A stretch of 6,772 nucleotides of DNA, from contig JAEOTV010000075.1 of assembly GCA_016839635.1 (NCBI GenBank), positions 1 through 6,772 of the forward strand. Reading direction: 5' to 3'. This document shows, piece by piece, positions 1 to 5,318 of this stretch. Position 1 is the stretch's first letter. Each line of letters opens with the position of its first letter. Under the pieces are notes generated by a model that saw only the letters and a list, made by a program, of their open reading frames with translations, did no database searches and was not told where the DNA came from. The stretch is from Promethearchaeota archaeon (GTDB lineage: Archaea; Asgardarchaeota; Lokiarchaeia; Sigynarchaeales; SOKP01). Made by a program: the position numbers and the translations under genes.

Positions 1-48
1 CTACGGGAAGTAGAAAGAGAGGCACGCAAAATCCGAGGCCGTCGTTAG
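1..48 (+). CDS. C-terminal tail of an unidentified basic protein (partial), or 3' end of a structured RNA
   Basis: Frame 1 is open from the window edge to TAG at 46-48 and gives the tail LREVEREARKIRGRR. It is strongly basic, and five of its six Arg codons are CGN rather than AGA. Just over half of these 48 bases are G or C, clearly more than in the AT-rich DNA that follows, so the sequence changes character sharply at the stop. The T-rich stretch after it fits a transcription end. I do not recognise the protein. Such a basic tail would suit a ribosomal or RNA-binding protein, but 15 residues are not diagnostic. The alternative is the 3' end of a structured RNA: CTAC-GGGAA-GTAG (1-13) can form a small hairpin. 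No tRNA T-arm or 16S 3' end is visible. Confidence 0.35.
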   Translation, partial: LREVEREARKIRGRR

Positions 49-85
49 ATTTTCTCATTAATATTATTTTTGAACAAAAATTCTA

Positions 86-106
86 TTTTTTAGTGAATTT
101 TTTTTT
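86..106 (+). terminator. T-rich transcription terminator for the gene ending at 48
   Basis: Two T-tracts, T6 at 86-91 and T9 at 98-106, lie 40-60 bp after the stop at 48. Archaeal RNA polymerase commonly terminates at U-runs without a strong hairpin. The position between two convergent genes fits. The second tract touches the stop codon of the opposing transducer gene. Confidence 0.35.
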
Positions 107-698
107 AACCTTTAAACCTGATTAATTGATCTTTTAAATCTTCTGCAAGATTCCCTAATTTGTTTGCTGTTGATGAAACTTCTTCCATAGAAGCTGATTG
201 TTGTTCAGTGGATGAATTTATTCCTGTTATAGAATTAGACGTTGAATTAACAAGATTTACAATTATTTTAATTTTTTCTTTGGTTGTATCAACAGCATTT
301 CTGGATTCTTCAGCTAATTTTCTTACCTCATCAGCTACTACAGCAAATCCCCTCCTAAATTCACCAGCTCTTCCCGCTTCAATGCTATCATTTAATGCTA
401 ATAAATTAATCTGTTCAGAGACATTAGTAATCAGATTTATAATATTTTCAACCTCATTTGAAGATTGCATCATAAGGAGACTTTCTTCAGCAACTCCTTG
501 TGTAGTCATGGCAATTTCTTCAGTCGCTGCAATAACTTCACTTGCGCTAGCTGCTAACTCTGTTGCGATATTTGCTAGTTGTATTGAACTCTCAGAAGAT
601 TTTTTGATAACTTCCGTTAATTTATTCTGTGAGGTTGTAATAATTATAAACACATTATTTACACTTAGAACAATAACAATAATAACTGCAGGATACAC
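105..698 (-). CDS. Methyl-accepting chemotaxis protein, signalling part (3' portion of an interrupted gene)
   Basis: This is the cytoplasmic coiled-coil signalling domain of a chemoreceptor, which would control the CheA kinase through CheW. The hairpin tip at residues 95-131 reads EQINLLALN, then IEAGRAGEF, then [16 protein letters not shown], close to the family consensus. Differences are DS and G where most receptors have AA and A ([11 protein letters not shown]) and FRRG in place of the usual xGRG. Heptad-like helices run before (about 28-94) and after (132-190). There is no C-terminal NWETF-type tether. Residues 3-21 are the last membrane helix. The nominal GTG start at 698 lies inside that helix, so it is probably not the true start. 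The frame continues upstream through TGA 714-716 into the 714-926 fragment, giving about 273 residues with three membrane helices. No che genes are in the window. The family call is firm; the state of the gene is not. Confidence 0.7.
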   Translation of the reverse strand: MYPAVIIVIVLSVNNVFIIITTSQNKLTEVIKKSSESSIQLANIATELAASASEVIAATEEIAMTTQGVAEESLLMMQSSNEVENIINLITNVSEQINLLALNDSIEAGRAGEFRRGFAVVADEVRKLAEESRNAVDTTKEKIKIIVNLVNSTSNSITGINSSTEQQSASMEEVSSTANKLGNLAEDLKDQLIRFKG

Positions 699-713
699 TA
701 TGAAGTTTGTAAT

Positions 714-716
714 TCA
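714..716 (-). other. In-frame TGA splitting the chemoreceptor gene
   Basis: The codon on the minus strand is TGA, between NNS and ITNFI, just before membrane helix 3. A single G-to-A change from TGG (Trp) would explain it, and Trp is common at such an interface. Other genes here use TGG for Trp and TGA as a true stop (gelsolin-like gene, bud32), so reassignment of TGA is not supported. The causes left are a nonsense mutation, a base-calling error, or readthrough. Confidence 0.75.
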
Positions 717-926
717 TGAATTATTAAAAGTAGTCGATTGAAGACAAGCAATAACAGCAATGAAAACAATCGCAGATAGCATTATAAACGTTATTTTGTT
801 CAGGTTTTTTGTCCTGTTTTTTCCGAAAATCAAAAAATAAGTTAATGAAAGTAAGGCCCAACAAATAAATAGGAAAACAAAATTAAGGTTATTATCATAA
901 GTTGCTTGGAATATCATAAAATTCAC
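714..926 (-). CDS. N-terminal membrane part of the same chemoreceptor (5' portion of an interrupted gene)
   Basis: A 70-residue open frame with two membrane helices (about 16-34 and 45-62) joined by a basic loop (GKNRTKNLNK). It ends at TGA 714-716 in the same frame as the chemoreceptor gene, with only five codons (ITNFI) between that stop and the downstream GTG. Joined, the three helices obey the positive-inside rule: N-terminus outside, basic loop inside, helix 3 leading into the cytoplasmic signalling domain. This supports one gene rather than two. The start may be GTG at 926 or ATG at 917; an in-frame TAA lies just upstream (939-941). The receptor has no large extracellular sensor domain, so it would sense through its membrane bundle or a partner. 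As a stand-alone protein this fragment has no recognisable function. Confidence 0.5.
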   Translation of the reverse strand: MNFMIFQATYDNNLNFVFLFICWALLSLTYFLIFGKNRTKNLNKITFIMLSAIVFIAVIACLQSTTFNNS

Positions 927-938
927 AATTTTGTATAA

Positions 939-954
939 TTAAAAATATTTTAAG
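939..954 (-). promoter_or_regulatory. Candidate TATA box for the chemoreceptor gene
   Basis: On the minus strand this reads CTTAAAATATTTTTAA, an AT-only TATA-like element. Its centre near 947 would place transcription start about 25 bp downstream, near 922, next to the GTG at 926 and ATG at 917. This implies an almost leaderless mRNA and slightly favours the ATG. The whole area is AT-rich, so the match is weak. Confidence 0.3.
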
Positions 955-1050
955 TATCAGTTTTTGGCTTATTAGTAATTGAATCTCTTTTTAAAGATGA
1001 CCATTTACTTTTTTGTTAGTTTTAGAGTAATAAAAATATATTGAATATGC

Positions 1051-1133
1051 TTTCATAACTTTTGAAATATGAAAACATTTAAATAGTATGTTTCTCATTC
1101 TATGATTGGATTTCATAAAGTTTGAAATTTGAA
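1051..1133 (+). repeat. Pair of direct repeats with internal dyads flanking the hydrolase promoter
   Basis: Copy 1 (1051-1073) and copy 2 (1111-1133) are exactly 60 bp apart and identical at 20 of 23 positions, differing at 1059/1119, 1060/1120 and 1069/1129. Each holds the dyad TTTCA-N7-TGAAA (1051-1067 and 1111-1127). Copy 1 also has a longer arm pair, TTTCATA (1051-1057) and TATGAAA (1068-1074). The TATA-like element at 1078-1085 sits between them. Copy 1 borders the BRE position, and copy 2 covers the expected start of transcription and the leader. This is the arrangement of a double operator for a dimeric repressor, by inference; no regulator is identified. Confidence 0.55.
1078..1085 (+). 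promoter_or_regulatory. Candidate TATA box for the membrane hydrolase gene
   Basis: TTTAAATA preceded by the A-rich GAAAAC resembles an archaeal BRE/TATA pair. Transcription would start near 1107, giving a leader of about 30 nt to the GTG at 1137 or about 100 nt to the ATG at 1206. It lies between the two repeats described at 1051-1133, so binding there could block TBP/TFB or early elongation. Confidence 0.45.
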
Positions 1134-1136
1134 TAG

Positions 1137-2885
1137 GTGAAAAAAATTATTTTAAACAAACAGACTAGTGTATTGGAAGAAGCTGAATATATTATCGTTG
1201 GTGAAATGACCCATAAGGATCATTTAGATCTTAGAAAAATATTAATCTTCATATTGCTTTTAATTTTTAGTCTCTCATTTTTGCATTTTAATAAGGTAAT
1301 GAGTTATGAAAAATATGAGAGAGTGCAATTTGAATCAGCTGGAGCAACTCTTTATGCGAATTTATATTATCCCTCTAATACATTGGAATTTCAGGAAAAA
1401 AGACCACTTGTAATATTTTGCCATGGAATTGGGTCAAAAAGAGATTTTGACCTTAGAATCCCTATTGAAGTTTCTAAAAGAGGATTTTATGTTGTTGCGC
1501 TTGATTATCAAGGTCATGGTGAGAGTGGGGGGAATATCAACAATATAGATTCTTACACAGGTATTCCTGCTTTGGCTCAAGACTGTTCTAAACTATTAGA
1601 TAAGTTAGAAACTTTACCATTTTATTCTACTGTAAATATTTCTCAGATTGGATTAATTGGACATTCTCTCGGAGGGATGGTGGTCCTAATGAATCAAGCG
1701 TTAGATCCTCGTTTTAAGGTAATTATTGCATTAGCTCCCCTAGTGGATTTTACTCCTCCCAAATTTGGATTTAATGAAGATTTCGACATTAATTATATCC
1801 CAGTGAATTTATTGAATGAAGAAAATACTCAAAATCTATTAATTATTCACCACATAAATGATGAAATATTAGATTTCTCTGAAAATGCTTTAAAAGCAAA
1901 AGAATTAACGAATTGTATTGTTATTCCTATATCTGGTTTTTTACTTGGAGGAGCTCATCAATTATTCTCTGATAATGTACTTATCAAGGCAATAAATTGG
2001 TTTGAGCTCCACTTTTTTAGTTGCTCAATTATTAATGGGCCAATCGTTTTTACATTCTATTTAAATTATATATTGATTTTTGTAAACATCATACTTATTT
2101 TCACAATGGTTATTTCCTTAATATCTGTGTCAAGTAGAATCTTTTTTAGAGAGAGGAGAGATTCTGAGAGGTCTGATCAAATGAGCTATAATTTATTATT
2201 TGGCACATCAAACAAACGAAAACAATCTATTAAAGTCATTATCTATGTAGCAGGTTTTTTATTGAATTGGTTATTATTTGAGAGTATTTTTGGTATAAAA
2301 GGTATTCTTTATAGTTCAATTAGTATGATTTTTGTTTTTGCTATTATTAGATCCTTTACCTATTTTAAGAAAGCCAAAGATATAAGATATAAATTAAACC
2401 TAAAGAAAATTATAAAAACGCAATTTAAATTAACCTATTTAATATTTGTGGTTATTTGTTTTTCTTATCTCATAACTATTTATATGATGTTCTCATTTTA
2501 TTATCCATTTGGTTTCATTTGGCCCTCTAATTTTATTGTCCATTTTATTTTGGGATATCTTGTATTTCCTGTATTCTTTTCAATCGAAATCTTACTTAGA
2601 AAAGTGATTTATCCACAACTAAGCTTTATTAAGCATAAAAATAGAGTAGTAATAATAATAGCAATTATAATAATAATTAGTCTTATGTTTATGACACAAA
2701 AGCTATCATACTTTCCTTCAGTTATATTTATGTATTTAATATTCTTGCTCGTTATTCTATTGAACACAAAGATTTTTCAAAATGTAAAGTCATTCTATCC
2801 GATTGTTCTAATCTCATTTAGTACTATCCAGATATTCTTTGCTGCTGTCCTTTCAAATGCGATTGGAGTGAGTATGGTTATATAA
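1137..2885 (+). CDS. Membrane-anchored alpha/beta hydrolase with a polytopic C-terminal region
   Basis: A serine hydrolase (esterase, lipase or peptidase type; substrate unknown). Residues 33-51 form a membrane helix. An alpha/beta hydrolase domain follows at about 58-293, with the oxyanion HG motif at 96-97, the HGES strand-loop at 127-130, nucleophile Ser177 in GHSLGG (175-180), Asp242 and His274, so the triad appears complete. Residues about 303-578 hold eight further membrane helices (about 303-332, 366-386, 388-408, 432-455, 464-487, 503-519, 525-542, 553-578). The basic loops at 334-366, 409-431 and 488-502 all fall inside if the N-terminus is inside, which places the catalytic domain outside. 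The start is uncertain: GTG at 1137 follows TAG directly, while ATG at 1206 (residue 24) lies just before helix 1. It ends with tandem TAA stops. The C-terminal region is not recognised; transport or anchoring are guesses. Confidence 0.85.
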   Translation: MKKIILNKQTSVLEEAEYIIVGEMTHKDHLDLRKILIFILLLIFSLSFLHFNKVMSYEKYERVQFESAGATLYANLYYPSNTLEFQEKRPLVIFCHGIGSKRDFDLRIPIEVSKRGFYVVALDYQGHGESGGNINNIDSYTGIPALAQDCSKLLDKLETLPFYSTVNISQIGLIGHSLGGMVVLMNQALDPRFKVIIALAPLVDFTPPKFGFNEDFDINYIPVNLLNEENTQNLLIIHHINDEILDFSENALKAKELTNCIVIPISGFLLGGAHQLFSDNVLIKAINWFELHFFSCSIINGPIVFTFYLNYILIFVNIILIFTMVISLISVSSRIFFRERRDSERSDQMSYNLLFGTSNKRKQSIKVIIYVAGFLLNWLLFESIFGIKGILYSSISMIFVFAIIRSFTYFKKAKDIRYKLNLKKIIKTQFKLTYLIFVVICFSYLITIYMMFSFYYPFGFIWPSNFIVHFILGYLVFPVFFSIEILLRKVIYPQLSFIKHKNRVVIIIAIIIIISLMFMTQKLSYFPSVIFMYLIFLLVILLNTKIFQNVKSFYPIVLISFSTIQIFFAAVLSNAIGVSMVI

Positions 2886-2905
2886 TAAAAACAATTTCAA
2901 AGGAC

Positions 2906-2914
2906 TTTATAAAT
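2906..2914 (+). promoter_or_regulatory. TATA box for the KH-like gene
   Basis: TTTATAAAT, preceded by purine-rich AAAGGAC, is a good archaeal TATA element. Its centre near 2910 predicts initiation at about 2935, almost on the ATG at 2936. This implies a leaderless mRNA and favours that ATG over the TTG at 2930. The gene therefore probably has its own promoter although it follows the hydrolase gene on the same strand by only about 50 bp. Confidence 0.5.
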
Positions 2915-2935
2915 TTGTTCTGAGATAGTTTGTAT

Positions 2936-3451
2936 ATGTTTTATACAATTCTCGATGATTTAATTCTTTATCAACAACTGACATTAAAGCCTTCAAAATA
3001 TTCGAATTATGAACTTAAGCTTTATAATTATTTTTATGATAAGACACAAATAAACCCATCCTATATCATTCTCATCAAAATCGAAGGGATTGATTTTATT
3101 TTCTTTTTTGTACAACAAAATACATATTTTCAGGCAAAAACCTTTCTAAATTCAATAAGGAATAATATCAAGCATAAAAAGGTTATGATAATTAGATTTG
3201 ATAATATTTTAATAAATCTAATCTTTAATCTATTTCCTGATTTATGTATAGATGATATTGAAATTGAAATCAACAAAGTAAAAGGTAAATATGAAGTATC
3301 AATTTGTTTTTTGAGAGAATTAAACATTTATCATATAGCGGTGGGTGAGCGTGGGTGTTACATTAAAGCTGTGAATGAGTTGATGGATAAACATATTAAT
3401 TTTAACAATTGTTATACTCCCTTAACAATAAAATGTAGAGCAACTGATTAA
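2936..3451 (+). CDS. Hypothetical protein with a divergent NusA-like KH domain
   Basis: A protein of 171 residues from ATG 2936; TTG at 2930 would add two. Residues about 81-155 resemble the second KH domain of NusA: a helix (NLIFNLFPD), beta strands (EIEINKV, KYEVSICFL), then IAVGERGCYIKAVNELM, which parallels the NusA pattern IAIGKxGQNVRLAxxL. The GxxG loop, the RNA-contacting element of KH domains, is GERG (137-140). The N-terminal 80 residues are unlike NusA, rich in Tyr, Phe and Ile, and include a hydrophobic strand (IDFIFFFVQQ) but no clear membrane helix. The tail has two Cys (NNCYTPLTIKC) that do not form a standard zinc motif. RNA binding is inferred. The KH match is by eye and could be wrong. 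The upstream neighbour is the membrane hydrolase; downstream it converges on the gelsolin-like gene with a 2-nt gap. Confidence 0.65.
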   Translation: MFYTILDDLILYQQLTLKPSKYSNYELKLYNYFYDKTQINPSYIILIKIEGIDFIFFFVQQNTYFQAKTFLNSIRNNIKHKKVMIIRFDNILINLIFNLFPDLCIDDIEIEINKVKGKYEVSICFLRELNIYHIAVGERGCYIKAVNELMDKHINFNNCYTPLTIKCRATD

Positions 3452-3453
3452 TT

Positions 3454-4041
3454 TCAGAGTTTTTTTTCTAGTAATGCACCTAATTCTGCAATTAACCAGC
3501 AAAGTTCTTTAGAAGTGGATGATGATTTATATATTTCTTCTGTTTTTTTCTTTATATCTTTTTCAGAAGCATTCCCTTTTATAAATTTCAATTGTATTAC
3601 AGCAAGTTTTCTACACAAATCTTCATAAGGGTGGTTTTCTTGAGCAAGGTTATGTGCTGCAATAGTAATTTCACCTTCAAAATCCGGATCTATTCCCGCT
3701 TCGATAAGCTCTTGAGTGTCATTAATTCGAATTTTTAATTCAGGTCTTTTTTCAAACGCAGCACCAGATTCCAATCCTTTTTTTAGAAGATCCATAATTG
3801 CTAGGAAGGAACCATATTCTTGATTTTGATGTATAATTATGAGTTCAGGTGCTTTTTTTCTTTGATTTTTCAATTTTTCGGTTCTTTTTATGCCTAAATC
3901 GTTCTTCTTTTTTGATGCTTTTGAGCCAATCCATAAATACAATGTCTTAAAATCATCAATTAAAAAAACTTTGTTTTCATTGAAGTCCACTTTAGCAACC
4001 TTTCTTAAAGCTCCATTTTCAGTAATACTATATAAAAGCAT
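3454..4041 (-). CDS. Gelsolin-like domain protein with a novel C-terminal domain
   Basis: Residues 2-88 match the gelsolin/villin fold: LYSI opening strand, VFLIDDFKTLYLWIGSKAS (25-43, like the family pattern FxLDxxxxxxVWxGxxAS), a long helix (43-63), the strand ELIIIHQNQE (66-75) and a closing helix YGSFLAIMDLL (76-86). In eukaryotes this domain binds, severs or caps actin; Asgard genomes encode one- and two-domain forms. The long helix is very lysine-rich (KASKKKN, KRTEKLKNQRKK) where calcium- and actin-binding acids often lie, so classical calcium control is doubtful. Residues about 98-195 form a mainly helical region I do not recognise, ending in a probable amphipathic helix (KELCWLIAELGALLEKKL). 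No signal peptide or membrane helix, so it is cytoplasmic. It starts at ATG 4041, with TATATTAAA about 25 bp upstream. The only neighbour on this strand is the RHH gene, 94 nt upstream. Confidence 0.7.
   Translation of the reverse strand: MLLYSITENGALRKVAKVDFNENKVFLIDDFKTLYLWIGSKASKKKNDLGIKRTEKLKNQRKKAPELIIIHQNQEYGSFLAIMDLLKKGLESGAAFEKRPELKIRINDTQELIEAGIDPDFEGEITIAAHNLAQENHPYEDLCRKLAVIQLKFIKGNASEKDIKKKTEEIYKSSSTSKELCWLIAELGALLEKKL
3460..3467 (+). terminator. T8 tract ending the KH-like transcript
   Basis: Eight T begin 9 nt after the TAA at 3449-3451, a plausible archaeal U-tract terminator. It lies inside the last codons of the convergent gelsolin-like gene, where the same bases encode Lys-Lys near its C-terminus. 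The two genes thus share termination sequence. Confidence 0.4.
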
Positions 4042-4063
4042 TCTAATTCTTTATATAATTAAG

Positions 4064-4072
4064 TTTAATATA
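4064..4072 (-). promoter_or_regulatory. Candidate TATA box for the gelsolin-like gene
   Basis: On the minus strand TATATTAAA is centred near 4068, about 25 bp before the ATG at 4041, so the mRNA would be nearly leaderless. A second AT element at 4051-4060 is too close to the start to serve that ATG. No Shine-Dalgarno sequence is present, which agrees with leaderless initiation. Confidence 0.4.
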
Positions 4073-4135
4073 CTAAATAGAAGTAAATTTACGATATAAA
4101 TCTTTATTACGTGTGAACAAATAAATAGAGATTCT

Positions 4136-4345
4136 TTAAGGCCTTTCTTCAAAATATCCGAGTAATTTAAGATTGTTATACTCATCATGGAGAAAATCAC
4201 GTAATGCGGTACGAATGGCTTCTGACCTTGAGGCAACAATCTTCATACTCATAAGTTTTTTAATATTGATATCATAAATCTCGGGCAAATTAATGGTTAT
4301 ATTTACCATTTTCTTCTTCTTTTTCTTTTTCTCGTCATCTGCCAT
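4136..4345 (-). CDS. Ribbon-helix-helix (CopG/Arc-type) transcription regulator with a poly-lysine N-terminus
   Basis: A 69-residue DNA-binding protein. Residues 14-20 (VNITINL) form the beta ribbon that enters the major groove in this fold. Helix A is about 23-35, the turn VASR is at 37-40, and helix B is about 41-57 (SEAIRTALRDFL), with the SRSEAIR signature usual for archaeal RHH proteins. These bind DNA as dimers or higher oligomers, often on inverted or tandem repeats, and often regulate themselves. The N-terminal extension MADDE followed by seven lysines is unusual; Met13 is a second possible start that would remove it. An 8-bp inverted repeat lies 41-67 bp upstream. No toxin gene is adjacent, so a stand-alone regulator is more likely than an antitoxin. 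Short archaeal RHH proteins include the cell-division regulator CdrS, but nothing here links this gene to FtsZ. Confidence 0.85.
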   Translation of the reverse strand: MADDEKKKKKKKMVNITINLPEIYDINIKKLMSMKIVASRSEAIRTALRDFLHDEYNNLKLLGYFEERP

Positions 4346-4385
4346 TTTCTTTACTCAAAAAGTTTTTGTTTCTAAAATTCTCTTA

Positions 4386-4412
4386 TTTCTAATGACAAAA
4401 GTGAATTAGAAA
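4386..4412. repeat. Operator-like inverted repeat upstream of the RHH gene
   Basis: TTTCTAAT (4386-4393) and ATTAGAAA (4405-4412) are a perfect 8-bp inverted repeat with an 11-nt spacer. The arm centres are 19 bp apart, close to two helical turns, so both lie on one face of the DNA. It is 41 bp before the RHH start and next to possible TATA elements. It is a good candidate autoregulatory site, by inference. The rest of 4346-4637 holds no gene I can support. Confidence 0.4.
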
Positions 4413-4637
4413 GAAGATATATTCTTTGCCCTTAATTATTCACTCTTTTCCAATATTAAATTATAAGTTAAGTATCTTATTAAATTTTGTTGGCAATCTA
4501 CCTTGGGTATAAATTATTTTGATTATTTAATTACTTAGATGAACGTTTGGTATTACAAATTAATAGTCTAGATGAAAATATTTTATTATTTCTTTAAGAT
4601 CTCTTCCAAGACAATTAGAAGGGCAAATGAGGAAATT

Positions 4638-5312
4638 TCATAATCGTTCTTCCGATTTTATATACCTTCCACGGCTTTCAATGACATTTATATTTTTAAT
4701 AATCACTTTCCATTCATTCGAATCGATTTTCTTATATTCTGAGCTATATCCTTCGAGAAACGCATCAAAGCAAAATTTATAATCTTTACCATGAGACGAT
4801 ATTAAAACTCTTTTAAAGAGGTGGAGATCGACGCTTTTATCTTCTACCGTATCAGAGTATTCATGTAATCCAAAATCTATGAGAAAAATGTTTTCCTCTG
4901 GAGTAATTATAATATTGCTAGTGGTAATATCACCGTGGATATGTCCATGTATATGTAGTATTGCTATAGCTCTACCGATTTCATTAAAATAATGTTGTCT
5001 TTTACTATCTTCTATATTGGACAAAATTTCTTTTAACTTAACACCTCTAATATATTTCATGATGATTGTAGAATTAGATGTGTCAATTTCAAAGACTTGA
5101 GGAACTTTTACTCCGTATTTTTTTACCTTTATTAACGCACGGCCCTCATTTAAAGTTCTTTCTGTTCTAATTCTTTTATCCAATTGTTCTATTCGGTATT
5201 TCTTTGGAATTCTATATTTAAATATTACTTCTTTTCTAAACCAGTGACCATAGTATAGATTTGCCTCCGCTCCTTTTCGTATGATTTTATCCTTCTTCAC
5301 TTCAGCACTCAT
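4638..5312 (-). CDS. bud32: Bud32 (PRPK) kinase/ATPase of the KEOPS complex
   Basis: A small atypical kinase that binds Kae1 and acts mainly as an ATPase needed for tRNA t6A37 synthesis. Visible motifs: KGAEANLY (13-20) for the short nucleotide loop, the ATP-binding lysine probably Lys32 (VIFKYR), the conserved TERTLNEGRAL block (50-60) with helix-C acids, the catalytic HGDITTSNI (126-134) with Asp128 and Asn133, and DFG at 146-148. The length of 224 is normal for a free-standing Bud32; many euryarchaea have it fused to Kae1. The C-terminus (ESRGRYIKSEERL) keeps part of the basic RGR tail but ends in acidic residues, unlike the all-basic tail typical of the family. It starts at ATG 5312, six bases after the kae1 stop, with a perfect GGAGGT upstream, so it is co-transcribed with kae1. 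Confidence 0.95.
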   Translation of the reverse strand: MSAEVKKDKIIRKGAEANLYYGHWFRKEVIFKYRIPKKYRIEQLDKRIRTERTLNEGRALIKVKKYGVKVPQVFEIDTSNSTIIMKYIRGVKLKEILSNIEDSKRQHYFNEIGRAIAILHIHGHIHGDITTSNIIITPEENIFLIDFGLHEYSDTVEDKSVDLHLFKRVLISSHGKDYKFCFDAFLEGYSSEYKKIDSNEWKVIIKNINVIESRGRYIKSEERL

Positions 5313-5318
5313 TAGTTT

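Noticed and set aside
714..716. Selenocysteine or Trp reassignment of TGA in the chemoreceptor
   Set aside because: No reason for selenocysteine at a membrane border of a chemoreceptor, and no SECIS-like structure was seen. TGA ends bud32 and the gelsolin-like gene normally, so reassignment is unlikely.
160..741. Long plus-strand open frame (193 codons) opposite the chemoreceptor gene
   Set aside because: It lies antisense to a clearly recognisable chemoreceptor signalling domain and its own translation has no motif. It is open because the opposite strand is coding.
3130..3327. Minus-strand open frame of 65 codons opposite the KH-like gene
   Set aside because: It has no motif, and it covers the part of the plus strand that encodes the KH-like strands and a consistent gene with a TATA box.
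4051..4239. Minus-strand open frame of 62 codons overlapping the RHH and gelsolin-like upstream regions
   Set aside because: It overlaps the RHH gene in another frame; the hydrophobic translation has no family signal, and the RHH frame is convincing.
4346..4637. Search for an RNA gene or hidden CDS in the gap between bud32 and the RHH gene
   Set aside because: No tRNA arms, GC-rich island, tandem array or convincing ORF. Only the inverted repeat at 4386-4412 stands out.
4572..4643. Plus-strand 23-codon ORF (MKIFYYFFKISS...) downstream of bud32
   Set aside because: Too short, no ribosome binding site, overlaps the bud32 stop codon, and AT-rich DNA gives such ORFs by chance.
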